From Streptomyces sedi (GTDB lineage: Bacteria > Actinomycetota > Actinomycetes > Streptomycetales > Streptomycetaceae): a DNA stretch of 64,000 nucleotides. The translations under genes and the position numbers were made by a program. Shown piece by piece: positions 11,108 to 19,241 of this stretch. The stretch covers positions 372,001 through 436,000 of the forward strand of contig NZ_VDGT01000001.1 of NCBI RefSeq assembly GCF_006335015.1, in the 5' to 3' direction. Within the stretch, counting starts at the first letter, position 1; each line of letters starts with the position of its first letter. A model generated the notes under the pieces. It worked only from the letters and a program-made list of their open reading frames with translations. It was not told where the DNA came from and made no database searches.

Positions 11108-11222
11108 GGGGTTCCCCTTCTGGGACTTCGCAGCTTCGCGTCCAACGGGTCCAGACGGCATACCGGTTCCTCGACGCCACGGCGGGCCGCACACGGGCCG
11201 GCCGGCTGACGCCCCACCATCT

Positions 11223-11269
11223 GGTTGACGCGTCACCTACGCTAGGTTCCTAGTAGTTGACGTGTCAAC
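11223..11269 (-). promoter_or_regulatory. Hydrolase promoter bracketed by two MarR-type operators
   Basis: On the minus strand, TTGACA (11268-11263) and TAGCGT (11244-11239) are 18 bases apart. GTTGACACGTCAAC, a perfect-arm palindrome at 11256-11269, covers the -35 box. A second copy (11224-11237, one or two mismatches) lies at the transcription start. One site would block polymerase binding and the other escape. Confidence 0.65.
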
Positions 11270-11367
11270 CAGCCTCGGACGCGCCGCCCGGGAACGCCGG
11301 AACGCCGCACGCCGGAACGCCGACGACGACCGAGGAGCGGGCGTCCCGAGCGGGCACCCGGGGTTTA

Positions 11368-11413
11368 GTTGACGTTTCAATGACCTGAATCTAACCTAGG
11401 TGATACATCAACC
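11368..11413 (+). promoter_or_regulatory. LLM monooxygenase promoter bracketed by two MarR-type operators
   Basis: TTGACG (11369-11374) and TAACCT (11392-11397) are 17 bases apart. GTTGACGTTTCAAT (11368-11381) covers the -35 box, and GGTGATACATCAAC (11399-11412) lies at the predicted start. This is the same geometry as the divergent hydrolase promoter. Confidence 0.6.
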
Positions 11414-11481
11414 AGGCAGGGGCTTCGGGAGAGCGAGCGCCCTCCGCGGCCGGGACACCGGCCCCCAGAAGCCCACGCAGG

Positions 11482-11495
11482 TGTGACGCGTCAAC
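11482..11495 (+). promoter_or_regulatory. Additional MarR-type operator next to the LLM ribosome site
   Basis: GTGACGCGTCAAC at 11483-11495, followed by CGGACGG. The same GCGTCAACCRGAYGG extension is seen after the sites at 9228 and, on the minus strand, at 11232. It lies just upstream of the ribosome site of the gene starting at 11513. Confidence 0.55.
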
Positions 11496-11512
11496 CGGAC
11501 GGGAGAAGGCCG

Positions 11513-12655
11513 ATGTCGACGAACGCCCCGCAGGAGAGCCCGGCGCGGGACTCGCGGCAGGACTCGCGGCAGGACTCGCACCGGGGCGACGCCTCGCGTG
11601 TCGAGTTCGGCATCGACAGCTTCGGCGACCGGCCCCGGGACGACCGGGGCGAGGTCCTCTCGCACGCGGCGGCGATCCGCGCCGCGGTGACCGAGGCGGT
11701 CCTGGCCGACCAGGTCGGCATCGACGTGGTCGCGTTGGGCGAGCACCACCGGCCCGAGTACGCGATCTCCAGCCCGGAGACGGTGCTCGCGGGCATCGCG
11801 ACCGCCACCGAGCGCATCCGGCTCGCCTCGGGCGTGACGGTGCTCTCCTCGGACGACCCCGTGCGCGTGTTCCAGCGGTTCGCCACGGTCGACGCGCTCT
11901 CCCGCGGTCGCGCCGAAGTGATCCTCGGCCGCGGCTCGTTCACCGAGTCGTTCCCGCTGTTCGGCTACGACCTCAAGGACTACGAGGTCCTGTTCGACGA
12001 GAAGATCGACCTGTTCCACCGGCTCCTGGACGAGAAGCCGGTGACCTGGGAGGGCACCACCCGCCCCGCCCTGCACGAGGCGGACCTGTTCCCGAAGACC
12101 GAGTCGGGGCGCCTCGACACCTGGGTGGGGGTGGGCGGTTCGCCGCAGTCCGTGATCCGCACGGCGCACTACGGGTTCCGGCTCATGCTCGCCGTCATCG
12201 GCGGCGCCCCCGACCGGTTCGCCCCCTACGTGGACCTGTACCGGCGCGCGAACGAGCGGGGCGGCACCACGGCGCGGCCGGTCGGCCTGCACTCCCCCGG
12301 CTTCGTCGCGCCGACCGACGAGGAGGCCAAGGAGCTGTTCTACCCCGGGTACCGGGAGATCCGCGACCGGATCGGCGCGCTGCGCGGCTGGCCGCCGCTC
12401 CGCCGCGAGGAGTTCGAGGCCGAGGTGGAACGCGGCTCGCTGTACGTCGGTTCGGTCGAGACGGTGGCGGCCAGGATCGCCCACGCGATCAGGGTGCTGG
12501 AGGCGGGCCGGTTCGACATGGTCTACTCCGCCGCCGGCACCGTCGCGGCCTCCGCACGGCTGCGTTCGGTCGAGCTGTACGGCACCCGGGTCATCCCCCG
12601 GGTCCGCGAACTCCTCGCCGAGCGCCCCACGTTGACGACGGGAACGGCACGATGA
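11513..12655 (+). CDS. LLM-class flavin-dependent oxidoreductase
   Basis: A 380-aa bacterial-luciferase-like monooxygenase, a TIM-barrel flavoenzyme. Typical segments are [10 protein letters not shown] near the start, [66 protein letters not shown] and [17 protein letters not shown]. The cofactor could be FMN or F420, and the next gene is an F420-reductase-like protein. ATG 11513 follows GGGAGAAGG, whereas the GTG at 11483 lies inside an operator. The N-terminus carries a 12-base tandem repeat (11549-11579) encoding a repeated DSRQ. It overlaps the next gene by four bases (ATGA), so the two are translationally coupled. Confidence 0.9.
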   Translation: MSTNAPQESPARDSRQDSRQDSHRGDASRVEFGIDSFGDRPRDDRGEVLSHAAAIRAAVTEAVLADQVGIDVVALGEHHRPEYAISSPETVLAGIATATERIRLASGVTVLSSDDPVRVFQRFATVDALSRGRAEVILGRGSFTESFPLFGYDLKDYEVLFDEKIDLFHRLLDEKPVTWEGTTRPALHEADLFPKTESGRLDTWVGVGGSPQSVIRTAHYGFRLMLAVIGGAPDRFAPYVDLYRRANERGGTTARPVGLHSPGFVAPTDEEAKELFYPGYREIRDRIGALRGWPPLRREEFEAEVERGSLYVGSVETVAARIAHAIRVLEAGRFDMVYSAAGTVAASARLRSVELYGTRVIPRVRELLAERPTLTTGTAR

Positions 12656-13347
12656 CCGCCCCCGTCACCACCGTCGGAATCCTGGGGGCCGGAAAGGTCG
12701 GCACGGTCCTGGCCCGGCTGGCCGTCGGCGCCGGCTACCGGGTCCTGGTCTCCGGGTCGGGCGACCCCGCGAGAATCGCGCTGACCACCGAGGTGCTCAC
12801 CCCCGGGGCGACCCCCGTGTGGCCGGCCCGCGCCGCGGAGGCCGCCGACGCGGTGATCCTCGCCCTCCCCCTCGGCAGGCACCGCGAGCTGCCGGTTCCG
12901 GAGCTGGCGGGCAGGCTCGTCGTCGACGCGATGAACCACTGGTGGGAGGTCGACGGTCCCCGGGAGCGGATCCTCCCGCCCGACGTCTCGTCGAGCGAGG
13001 CCGTGCGCCGGTTCCTGACGGGCGCACGCGTCGTCAAGGCCCTCAACCACATGGGCTACCACGACGTTGAGGGCGGGGCCCGTCCCGCGGGCCACCCGGA
13101 GCGCAGGGCGATCGCGGTCGCCGGTGACGCGGCCGAGGACGTCGCGGTCGTCTCGGAGTTGGTCGACACGCTCGGGTTCGACCCGCTCGTCGTGGGCGAT
13201 CTGGCGGCGGGCGTCCTGCTCGAACCCGGGGCCCCCGCGTTCGGGGCCAACGTCGGCATCGACCGGCTTCGCGCGCTCACCCGTCCCCCCGCCCCGACCG
13301 ACGACACCGCCGCCGCCGCACGCCAGGCAACACCCTCCTTGTCCTAG
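12652..13347 (+). CDS. F420-dependent NADP reductase-like oxidoreductase
   Basis: A 231-aa Rossmann-fold protein of the coenzyme F420-dependent NADP oxidoreductase family. The nucleotide-binding motif [21 protein letters not shown] is at residues 9-29. [21 protein letters not shown] and [12 protein letters not shown] match the family. Its C-terminal part is less conserved and ends in an Ala-rich tail. The start overlaps the LLM gene stop (ATGA). This coupling suggests it supplies or removes reducing equivalents for the monooxygenase, which is inference. Whether it uses F420 or only NADP cannot be decided from sequence by eye. Confidence 0.82.
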   Translation: MTAPVTTVGILGAGKVGTVLARLAVGAGYRVLVSGSGDPARIALTTEVLTPGATPVWPARAAEAADAVILALPLGRHRELPVPELAGRLVVDAMNHWWEVDGPRERILPPDVSSSEAVRRFLTGARVVKALNHMGYHDVEGGARPAGHPERRAIAVAGDAAEDVAVVSELVDTLGFDPLVVGDLAAGVLLEPGAPAFGANVGIDRLRALTRPPAPTDDTAAAARQATPSLS

Positions 13348-13383
13348 AACCCTGTCCCGGACCCCGGTCCCGGACACCCTCCC

Positions 13384-13422
13384 CCGCTCGTTCTCCCGCT
13401 CGTTCTCCCGCTCGTTCTCCCG
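13384..13422 (+). repeat. Three 12-bp tandem repeats in a 5' untranslated region
   Basis: CCGCTCGTTCTC is repeated three times, followed by CCG, ending about 14 bases before the ATG of the next GNAT gene and close to its AAAGGAAGG ribosome site. Copy number could alter translation or transcript folding. Confidence 0.8.
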
Positions 13423-13435
13423 AAAGGAAGGCCCG

Positions 13436-13822
13436 ATGGCCCAGGGGTTGACCGACCACACCGGCGCGCCCGTGACGGTCCGGCTGGAACTCGACGGCCC
13501 GATCAGCGCCTACACCGTGCGAGTCGACGACGGCCCCCCGGTGGGCAGGGCCGAGTTCGTCGACTCCCCCGACACAGCCGCGGAGCGGATCTTCTTCCAC
13601 ACCGAGGTAGACGGGGAGTTCGGCGGGCGCGGTCTGGCGAGGCTGCTGGTGCGTGAGGCGCTGGAGGACAGCAGGAGGAGGAAGCTCACCGTCGTGCCCG
13701 TGTGTCCGGTGTTCGCCCGGCACCTGAGGAGGCACGGTGACGAGTACGTCGCGAGCGGCGGCGTGTTCCGCCGGGCGACGCGGGACGATCTGGCGCTGAT
13801 CGCCCGGACGACCCGGGGCTGA
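13436..13822 (+). CDS. Small GNAT N-acetyltransferase
   Basis: A 128-aa acetyltransferase of the same short type as 9288-9596. FFHTEVDGEFGGRGLARLLVREALED (about residues 48-73) is the acetyl-CoA loop, and VVPVCPVFARHLRRHGDEY is the C-terminal signature. The N-terminal 20 residues and a basic C-terminal tail (FRRATRDDLALIARTTRG) extend beyond the first copy. ATG 13436 is chosen because AAAGGAAGG precedes it; the frame is open upstream but encodes repeat-derived low complexity. It follows the F420-reductase-like gene by 88 bases and probably belongs to the same transcription unit. Substrate unknown. Confidence 0.83.
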   Translation: MAQGLTDHTGAPVTVRLELDGPISAYTVRVDDGPPVGRAEFVDSPDTAAERIFFHTEVDGEFGGRGLARLLVREALEDSRRRKLTVVPVCPVFARHLRRHGDEYVASGGVFRRATRDDLALIARTTRG

Positions 13823-13937
13823 CGGCCGGTCTTCCGGGCGGCGGCCCGGTGCCCGCGCCGGCGGGCGCGCGAGGCGCCCGCCCAGGATGGCCCGCCCATC
13901 CAGGAGGCTCGCCCATCCAGCAGGAGAAGGAGAACCC

Positions 13938-15266
13938 ATGCGGTCGGTCATCCCCGACTATCTGACCGAGGCGCTCGGAGACGTGGTGTCGGACACGTCG
14001 GGCGAGCCGGCGGGGTACATCCCCGAACTCGCCGCGGCCGACCCCGAACGCCTCGGCGCGGCCTTCGCCACCGTCCAGGGCGAGGTCTACGGTGCGGGTG
14101 ACATCGACACCGAGTTCACCATCCAGTCGATCTCCAAGCCCTTCGCGTACGCCCTCGCGCTCGCCGACCGGGGGTTCGACCCCGTGCTCGCCAAGGTCGG
14201 GGTCGAACCGTCGGGAGAGGCGTTCAACCAGATCTCCCTCGAAGGCGACACCGGACGCCCGCTCAACCCCATGATCAACGCCGGCGCGATCACCACCCAC
14301 ACGCTGGTCGGCTCGGACGACCTCAAGCCGGCGGAGCGCGTGGAGCGCGTGATCGACGGCCTCTCGGCCTTCGCCGGCCGCCCGCTGCGGACCGACGAGG
14401 CGGTGTGCGTCTCGGAGATGGAGCACGCGCACCGCAACCTCGCCATCGCCCACATGCTCCGCGGCCACGACATCCTCACCGAGGACCCGAGGACCGTCGT
14501 CGACGGCTACACCCGGCAGTGTTCCGTGCGCGTCACCGCCCGCGACCTGGCCATGATGGCCGCGACGCTGGCCAACCGCGGGGTGAACCCGCTCTCGGGC
14601 GAGCGGGTGGTCCCCGAGCCGGTGGTGCGCCAGGTGTTGAGCGTCATGTTCACGTGCGGGATGTACGACGCGGCCGGGGACTGGGCGACGCAGGTCGGCA
14701 TCCCCGCGAAGAGCGGCGTGGCGGGCGGCCTGATCGGCGCGCTCCCCGGCCAGATCGGCATCGCCACCTTCTCGCCGCGGCTGGACCGCCACGGCAACAG
14801 CGTGCGCGGAGTCTCCCTGTTCGAACGGTTCTCGTCCGACATGGGGCTGCATCTGATGGGGACTCCGGCCGCCGCGCGCGCGGTGGTGCGTTCCCACCAC
14901 GTGGTCGGCGGCGGCGGTCCGGACGCGCTGCGGGTCCTCGAACTCCAGGGCGGGATCGGCTTCGCCGGAGCCGAGAGGATCGTGCGGGAGGTCGTGGACT
15001 CCGCTCCCGAAGAGGTCAGGGTGGCCGTGGACCTCACGTGGGTCTACTCGATCGACGACGTGGCACGGCGCATGGTCCTGGAGGTCGCGCGCCGGCTCAC
15101 GCTGGACGGCCACGAGGTCTACCTCGTCGACCCGGAGTCGCTGCTGCCCGACCCCGACCCCGGTGACGGAGGCCGGGTCACCGTCGTGGACACCGTGACC
15201 GAGGCGCTGCCCGGGCCGCACGCCGCGCCCGGCGACCGGAACCGGCCCCGGGAGTACGGGGCTTGA
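13938..15266 (+). CDS. glsA: Glutaminase A with C-terminal STAS domain
   Basis: A 442-aa enzyme hydrolysing glutamine to glutamate and ammonia. The beta-lactamase-fold glutaminase domain fills residues about 1-310. It has the Ser-Lys catalytic motif in FTIQSISKPFAYALA, the NPMINAGAI segment, and MFTCGMYDAAGDWATQVGIPAKSGVAGG. A STAS-like domain follows (about 330-430; LRVLELQGGIGFAGAERIV, VAVDLTWVYSIDDVARRMV), seen in a minority of glutaminases and possibly regulatory. The ATG has a GGAGAAGGAG ribosome site; the upstream frame to 13887 is rejected. It lies 115 bases after the GNAT gene. Confidence 0.92.
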   Translation: MRSVIPDYLTEALGDVVSDTSGEPAGYIPELAAADPERLGAAFATVQGEVYGAGDIDTEFTIQSISKPFAYALALADRGFDPVLAKVGVEPSGEAFNQISLEGDTGRPLNPMINAGAITTHTLVGSDDLKPAERVERVIDGLSAFAGRPLRTDEAVCVSEMEHAHRNLAIAHMLRGHDILTEDPRTVVDGYTRQCSVRVTARDLAMMAATLANRGVNPLSGERVVPEPVVRQVLSVMFTCGMYDAAGDWATQVGIPAKSGVAGGLIGALPGQIGIATFSPRLDRHGNSVRGVSLFERFSSDMGLHLMGTPAAARAVVRSHHVVGGGGPDALRVLELQGGIGFAGAERIVREVVDSAPEEVRVAVDLTWVYSIDDVARRMVLEVARRLTLDGHEVYLVDPESLLPDPDPGDGGRVTVVDTVTEALPGPHAAPGDRNRPREYGA

Positions 15267-15413
15267 CCCGCGCGGCGCCTCACCGCCCCGCACGGACGAG
15301 GCGAACGCCACACATGTGCGACTTCCTCACGGAGTGACGGCACGATGGCCAGGGCGCGACAACCGCGCGGAAGACTGCGGACGGCAGGCCGTCCCGGCGA
15401 GAGGGGAAACACG

Positions 15414-15887
15414 ATGCGTCCGTATCTGGACAAGGTCATGCCCGAGGCGTGGCGGGCCGCGACAGCGTTCTCGTCCGCGATCCGCGAGGCGGCGCTGAAG
15501 CGCGGACTGACCGCGCAGGAGGTCGAGTTCGTCATGCTGCGGTCGTCGCAGCTCAACGCCTGCGCCTACTGCCTCGACCTCCACGCGCGCGAGGCGAGAA
15601 AGGCCGGGATACCGCAGCAGAGACTGGACCTGCTGCCGGCCTGGCGGGAGACGTCGGTGTTCGACGAACGGCAACGGGCGGTGCTCGCGGTGGCCGAGGC
15701 GGCCACGTCGCTGCCCCTCACCGAGGAGGCGGAGGCCGACCTCTCGGGCGCGCGGTCGGTCCTCGGCGAGGAGGCGTTCGTCGCCGCCGAGTGGGTGGCG
15801 GTCACCATCAACGCCTTCAACCGCGTCTCCATACTCAGCCAGCACCTGGTGCATCCCCGCGACGCGGAGGGGAAGATCGTCCGATGA
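15414..15887 (+). CDS. AhpD-like carboxymuconolactone decarboxylase-family protein
   Basis: A 157-aa alkylhydroperoxidase AhpD-like protein. The redox-active motif is NACAYCLDLHAREARKAG (about residues 44-61), with the two Cys three apart and the downstream His used as proton relay. Family members reduce peroxides or decarboxylate lactones, and the CxxC motif favours a peroxidase role. ATG 15414 follows GAGAGGGG; the upstream frame is arginine-rich and rejected. The stop overlaps the pirin start (ATGA), so the two are translationally coupled. Confidence 0.9.
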   Translation: MRPYLDKVMPEAWRAATAFSSAIREAALKRGLTAQEVEFVMLRSSQLNACAYCLDLHAREARKAGIPQQRLDLLPAWRETSVFDERQRAVLAVAEAATSLPLTEEAEADLSGARSVLGEEAFVAAEWVAVTINAFNRVSILSQHLVHPRDAEGKIVR

Positions 15888-16879
15888 GCAACCTGGAGAC
15901 CGACCCGCGGCCGGCGGTGCTCGACCACGGGGAGCCGTGCACCGCCGTGGAAGTCCTCACCCCTCGCCTGGTGCCGCTCGGCGGCGTGCGGGCGATCTCC
16001 GTGCACCGGACCCTCCCGCAGCGGCGGAGGTCGTTGGTCGGATCGTGGTGCTTCCTGGACCACTTCGGCCCCGACGACGTCGAGACGACCGGCGGGATGC
16101 GGATGCCGCGGCATCCGCACACCGGGCTCGCGACGGTGTCCTGGCTGTTCGAAGGGCACGTCGAGCATCTCGACTCCGGCGGCAACGCGGCCCCGGTCGT
16201 GCCCGGCGAACTCAACCTGATGATCGCGGGCCGCGGCATCACCCACCAGGAACTCAGCGCCCCCCGGACCAGCACCCTGCACGGCGTCCAACTCTGGTAC
16301 GCGCTGCCGGAGGAGACGCGTTTCGGCGAGAACGCGTTCGTGCACCACGTTCCGGAGCCGGTGACGCTTCCGGGCGTCACGGCGCGCGTGTTCATCGGCG
16401 CGCTCCTCGGCTCGGTCTCCCCCGTCGACACGCGGACACCCGACCTGCTCGGCGCCGAACTGGTCCTCGCCCCCGGCGCCTCGGTCCGGCTCCCGGTGCG
16501 GGCCGACTTCGAGCACGCCGTCCTCGCGGAGAACGGCCCGGTCACGGTGAACTCGTCCGCTGTCGACCACCGTTCGCTCGCCTACGTTCCCGTCGGCTCC
16601 GACACGTTGGAGATCACCGCGGGCGACGAGGAGGTCCGCGTCATCCTGCTGGGCGGCGTCCCGCTCGGGGAGCGGATCGTCATGTGGTGGAACTTCGTCG
16701 GGCGCGACCACGACGAGATCGTCGAGTACCGGCGCCGCTACCAGGCCGAGCTGGGCTTCGAACCCGCCGACCCGCTCGACGCCGGCAAGCCCGCGCTGTT
16801 CGGCGAGTTCCCCCCCGACCAGCTGCCGCCGCTGCCGGCCCCGCCCCTGCCGAACTCCAGGATGGTCCCGCGCACCTGA
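15884..16879 (+). CDS. Pirin family protein
   Basis: A 331-aa bicupin of the pirin family. The N-terminal cupin has the metal-binding pattern HPHTGLATVSWLFEGHVEHLDS (three His) followed by LNLMIAGRGITHQE with the Glu ligand. The C-terminal cupin is recognisable at RIVMWWNFVGRDHDEI. Pirins include quercetin 2,3-dioxygenases and redox-sensing regulators, and the specific role here is unknown. The start overlaps the AhpD-like gene by four bases. With AhpD, LLM, hydrolase and CDGSH neighbours, a response to reactive aromatic or quinone compounds is a reasonable inference. Confidence 0.92.
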   Translation: MSNLETDPRPAVLDHGEPCTAVEVLTPRLVPLGGVRAISVHRTLPQRRRSLVGSWCFLDHFGPDDVETTGGMRMPRHPHTGLATVSWLFEGHVEHLDSGGNAAPVVPGELNLMIAGRGITHQELSAPRTSTLHGVQLWYALPEETRFGENAFVHHVPEPVTLPGVTARVFIGALLGSVSPVDTRTPDLLGAELVLAPGASVRLPVRADFEHAVLAENGPVTVNSSAVDHRSLAYVPVGSDTLEITAGDEEVRVILLGGVPLGERIVMWWNFVGRDHDEIVEYRRRYQAELGFEPADPLDAGKPALFGEFPPDQLPPLPAPPLPNSRMVPRT

Positions 16880-16972
16880 CCCACGCCCCTCACGACGCGG
16901 CGGCGGAAGCCCGGGGACGGTCCCGAGCGGCGGGGCGCCCCCGGTTCCCCGCTCCCCCTCGACGGGGCCGTG

Positions 16973-17560
16973 TCAGCCGAACCCGCCGCCTCCCTCCCTT
17001 CCGTCGTAGCTCCAGAACACCCGCTGCCGCTCGAACTCCTCCAGCGTCCGCCGGAACTCCGCTTCCCTCCGCGCCCGCCAGCGCGGCCCCCAGAGCATCG
17101 TCGCGCCGCCCAGCAGAGCGATTCCCAGGCAGACCACCGCACCGGGCCACGCCGTGAGGAGAAACCAGACGCCGGCCGCTGCCGCCACCGCGACGAGGGC
17201 GCCGGCCGCCCTCAAGTACCGCCCGATCGGCCGCTGTTGGTACAGGTAGAGCCCGAACCGCGCCTCCGCCGCCCGCATCGGCGAGATCGCGTGCGGCGAG
17301 GGCCCGGGGGTCGCGGTCGCCCACCAGGCCCCGTTGATGCCGTAGTGGTAACGCGTCCAGGCCGCACGCCGCCGCGCCGACTCGCCGTCGTCCCGGACGA
17401 AGGTGAACGCGCTGATGCCGGTCTGCGGCCTGATCCGGTGCGCGGTCAGCACATACCCCAGCTCGTGGGCGATGGCCATCACCGGGATGACGCGTCCCTG
17501 CGTCACCACCTCGACCTCGGGAGATCCGTCGAAGAGGGCGACTGTCCGCTGGTCTCGCAC
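16973..17560 (-). CDS. Membrane protein with AWTRYHYG motif (paralog of 6268-6834)
   Basis: A 195-aa protein of unknown function. The soluble N-terminus ends in RRRAAWTRYHYGINGAWWATA (about residues 65-85). Two hydrophobic segments follow (about 113-150), then a charged tail with EEFERQRVFWSYDG. It matches the protein at 6268-6834 block for block. The GTG at 17560 has GGGAG about 7 bases upstream. Unlike its paralog it has no WXG100-type neighbour; it sits between pirin and a TetR gene. Its role is unknown. Confidence 0.7.
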   Translation of the reverse strand: MRDQRTVALFDGSPEVEVVTQGRVIPVMAIAHELGYVLTAHRIRPQTGISAFTFVRDDGESARRRAAWTRYHYGINGAWWATATPGPSPHAISPMRAAEARFGLYLYQQRPIGRYLRAAGALVAVAAAAGVWFLLTAWPGAVVCLGIALLGGATMLWGPRWRARREAEFRRTLEEFERQRVFWSYDGREGGGGFG

Positions 17561-17629
17561 GCGTGGCTCCCGTCGGGTGCGGCTGACGCGGTCGGAGTGG
17601 CGTCGCGGGTGTCGAGCCCCGCGCCGTTG

Positions 17630-18292
17630 TCAACGTTCCGGCTTCGGGGCGGGCCGGCCGGGCGGGGCGTATCTGGCGAGCATGGTCTGGACGGCCTGTT
17701 CGACGGCGTCATCGATCTCGGAGGCCGTGGGGTTCCAGTCGGTGAGCAGCATACGGGGCCACAGAACGTAGTTGGCGATCATGCCGAGGAACTGGTTCGC
17801 GGCGCTCACCGCGTCCGGGACATCGGCGTTGCCGGCCTCGTGCTCGGATTCCAGGTACTGCCGCACGGAGGTGAAGTAGGGCAGCTTGCCGAGCTGGAAC
17901 TGCATCCGCCCCAGTTCGGGGAAGCGAGGCAGCTCGGCGATGACGATGCGGAACAGGGCCGTCATGCCGGGCTGGTCGACCAGGTCGGCGTAGCGGCGGC
18001 CGATGCTTGTCAGTCCGGAGCGCAGATCCCCGGTCCCCGGCCGCGCGGCGGCATCGCCGGCATCGCCGGCATCGCGCTGCCAGGACTCGGTGACGATGGC
18101 CTCGAAGAGGGCCGCCTTGGTGGGGAAGCGCTTGAAGAGGGTGGACTTCGAGACCCCGGCTGCTTCGGCGATCCGGGCCAGCGAGGTGCCGTCGTAGCCG
18201 CGCTCCAGGAACAGTTCCGTGGCCGCGGTGGTGATCGCCTCACGTTTCTGCTGGGCGAGCCTGCGGTGGTGTGCGGAGAGCTCTGCTGCCAT
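17630..18292 (-). CDS. TetR-family transcriptional regulator
   Basis: A 220-aa repressor-type regulator. The N-terminal helix-turn-helix is clear: ITTAATELFLERGYDGTSLARIAEAAGVSKSTLFKRFPTKAALFEAIV (about residues 18-65). The C-terminal ligand-binding region is all-helical. ATG 18292 is chosen over a GTG two codons upstream. It is transcribed divergently from the SDR gene, and two near-identical palindromes in the 150-base gap are its likely operators. Confidence 0.92.
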   Translation of the reverse strand: MAAELSAHHRRLAQQKREAITTAATELFLERGYDGTSLARIAEAAGVSKSTLFKRFPTKAALFEAIVTESWQRDAGDAGDAAARPGTGDLRSGLTSIGRRYADLVDQPGMTALFRIVIAELPRFPELGRMQFQLGKLPYFTSVRQYLESEHEAGNADVPDAVSAANQFLGMIANYVLWPRMLLTDWNPTASEIDDAVEQAVQTMLARYAPPGRPAPKPER

Positions 18293-18314
18293 GCGCACAG
18301 TATGACGCAGACCC

Positions 18315-18388
18315 GAGGCGAGTCACTTGACTCGCCTCCACGATCCCGCCTACAGTCCGGAACCAAGGCGAGTCGAGTGACTCGCCTC
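18315..18388. promoter_or_regulatory. Two palindromic TetR operators in the tetR-SDR gap
   Basis: Site 1 (18315-18338) has perfect 11-bp arms GAGGCGAGTCA/TGACTCGCCTC with a 2-base centre. Site 2 (18366-18387) has 9-bp arms AGGCGAGTC/GACTCGCCT with a 4-base centre. The centres are about 50 bases apart, near five helical turns, so two dimers would bind the same face. Repression of both divergent genes is the likely outcome. Confidence 0.8.
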
Positions 18389-18443
18389 CCAACTGAGGCG
18401 GCACCGGTCGAACCCCGGTAGCCGCACGCTGTGGAGGAAACTG

Positions 18444-19202
18444 ATGACGACCGACAAGATCGCACTGGTGACCGGCGCGAACCGCGGCCTCGGCCGCGCC
18501 GCGGCCCGTGCCCTGGCCGCACGCGGGGTGCGGGTCCTGATCACCCACCGCGACGACGCGGCCGAGGCGGAGAAGACGGTGGGAGAGGTGCGGGCCGCGG
18601 GCGGGAGCGCCGACGCCCTCCGGCTCGACATCAGCGACCTCGCCTCGTTCCCCTCCTTCACCTCCACGCTGCGCGAGCGGTTGGAGCGCTGGAGCGCTTC
18701 CCGGCTCGACATCCTGGTCAACAACGCGGGTGTCGGGGTCTTCGGACCGCTGGAGAACGTCACGACCGACGACTTCGACACGACGATGGACGTCAACGTC
18801 AGGGGCACGTTCTTCCTGATCCAGTCGCTCGCGCCGCTGCTGACCGGGGGCGGCCACATCATCAACGTCTCGTCGTCGCTGACCCGCCACACCAGCCCCG
18901 CCACCTCGGTCTACTCCGCCTCCAAGGCCGCCGTCGAGGCCCTGGGCCGCACCCTCGCCGTGGAGCTGGGCCCGCGCGGGATCCGGGTCAACTCCGTCGC
19001 CCCCGGACCGACCGCCACCGACTTCAACGGGGGAGCGATGCGGGACGACGCCGAGATGCGCCGGGGCCTGGCCGGGCAGACCGCGCTCGGCCGCGTCGGC
19101 GAACCCGAGGAGATCGGCGACGCCATCGCCACACTCGCCTCCGACGGCCTGCGCTGGGCCACCGCCCAACGCGTCGAGGTCTCCGGCGGCGCCTTCCTCT
19201 GA
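18444..19202 (+). CDS. Short-chain dehydrogenase/reductase
   Basis: A 252-aa classical SDR. It has the NAD(P)-binding motif TGANRGLG (about residues 10-17), NNAGVGV (about 93), catalytic Ser in NVSSSLTRHTS, catalytic Tyr/Lys in YSASKAA (about 156-160) and PGPTATDFN after the active site. The Arg after the glycine motif favours NADPH; the substrate is unknown. The ATG follows GGAGGAAA. It is divergent from and presumably repressed by the TetR protein, whose ligand may be the SDR substrate. Confidence 0.92.
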   Translation: MTTDKIALVTGANRGLGRAAARALAARGVRVLITHRDDAAEAEKTVGEVRAAGGSADALRLDISDLASFPSFTSTLRERLERWSASRLDILVNNAGVGVFGPLENVTTDDFDTTMDVNVRGTFFLIQSLAPLLTGGGHIINVSSSLTRHTSPATSVYSASKAAVEALGRTLAVELGPRGIRVNSVAPGPTATDFNGGAMRDDAEMRRGLAGQTALGRVGEPEEIGDAIATLASDGLRWATAQRVEVSGGAFL

Positions 19203-19241
19203 CCGCCCGGGCGGGCGTCTGGCACCGCGGGCCGGCCGCCT

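Noticed and set aside
11107..11236. Longer N-termini beginning MTRQPDG for both the hydrolase and the LLM gene
   Set aside because: Both arise from translating the operator GTGACGCGTCAACC; proper ribosome sites precede the starts at 11107 and 11513.
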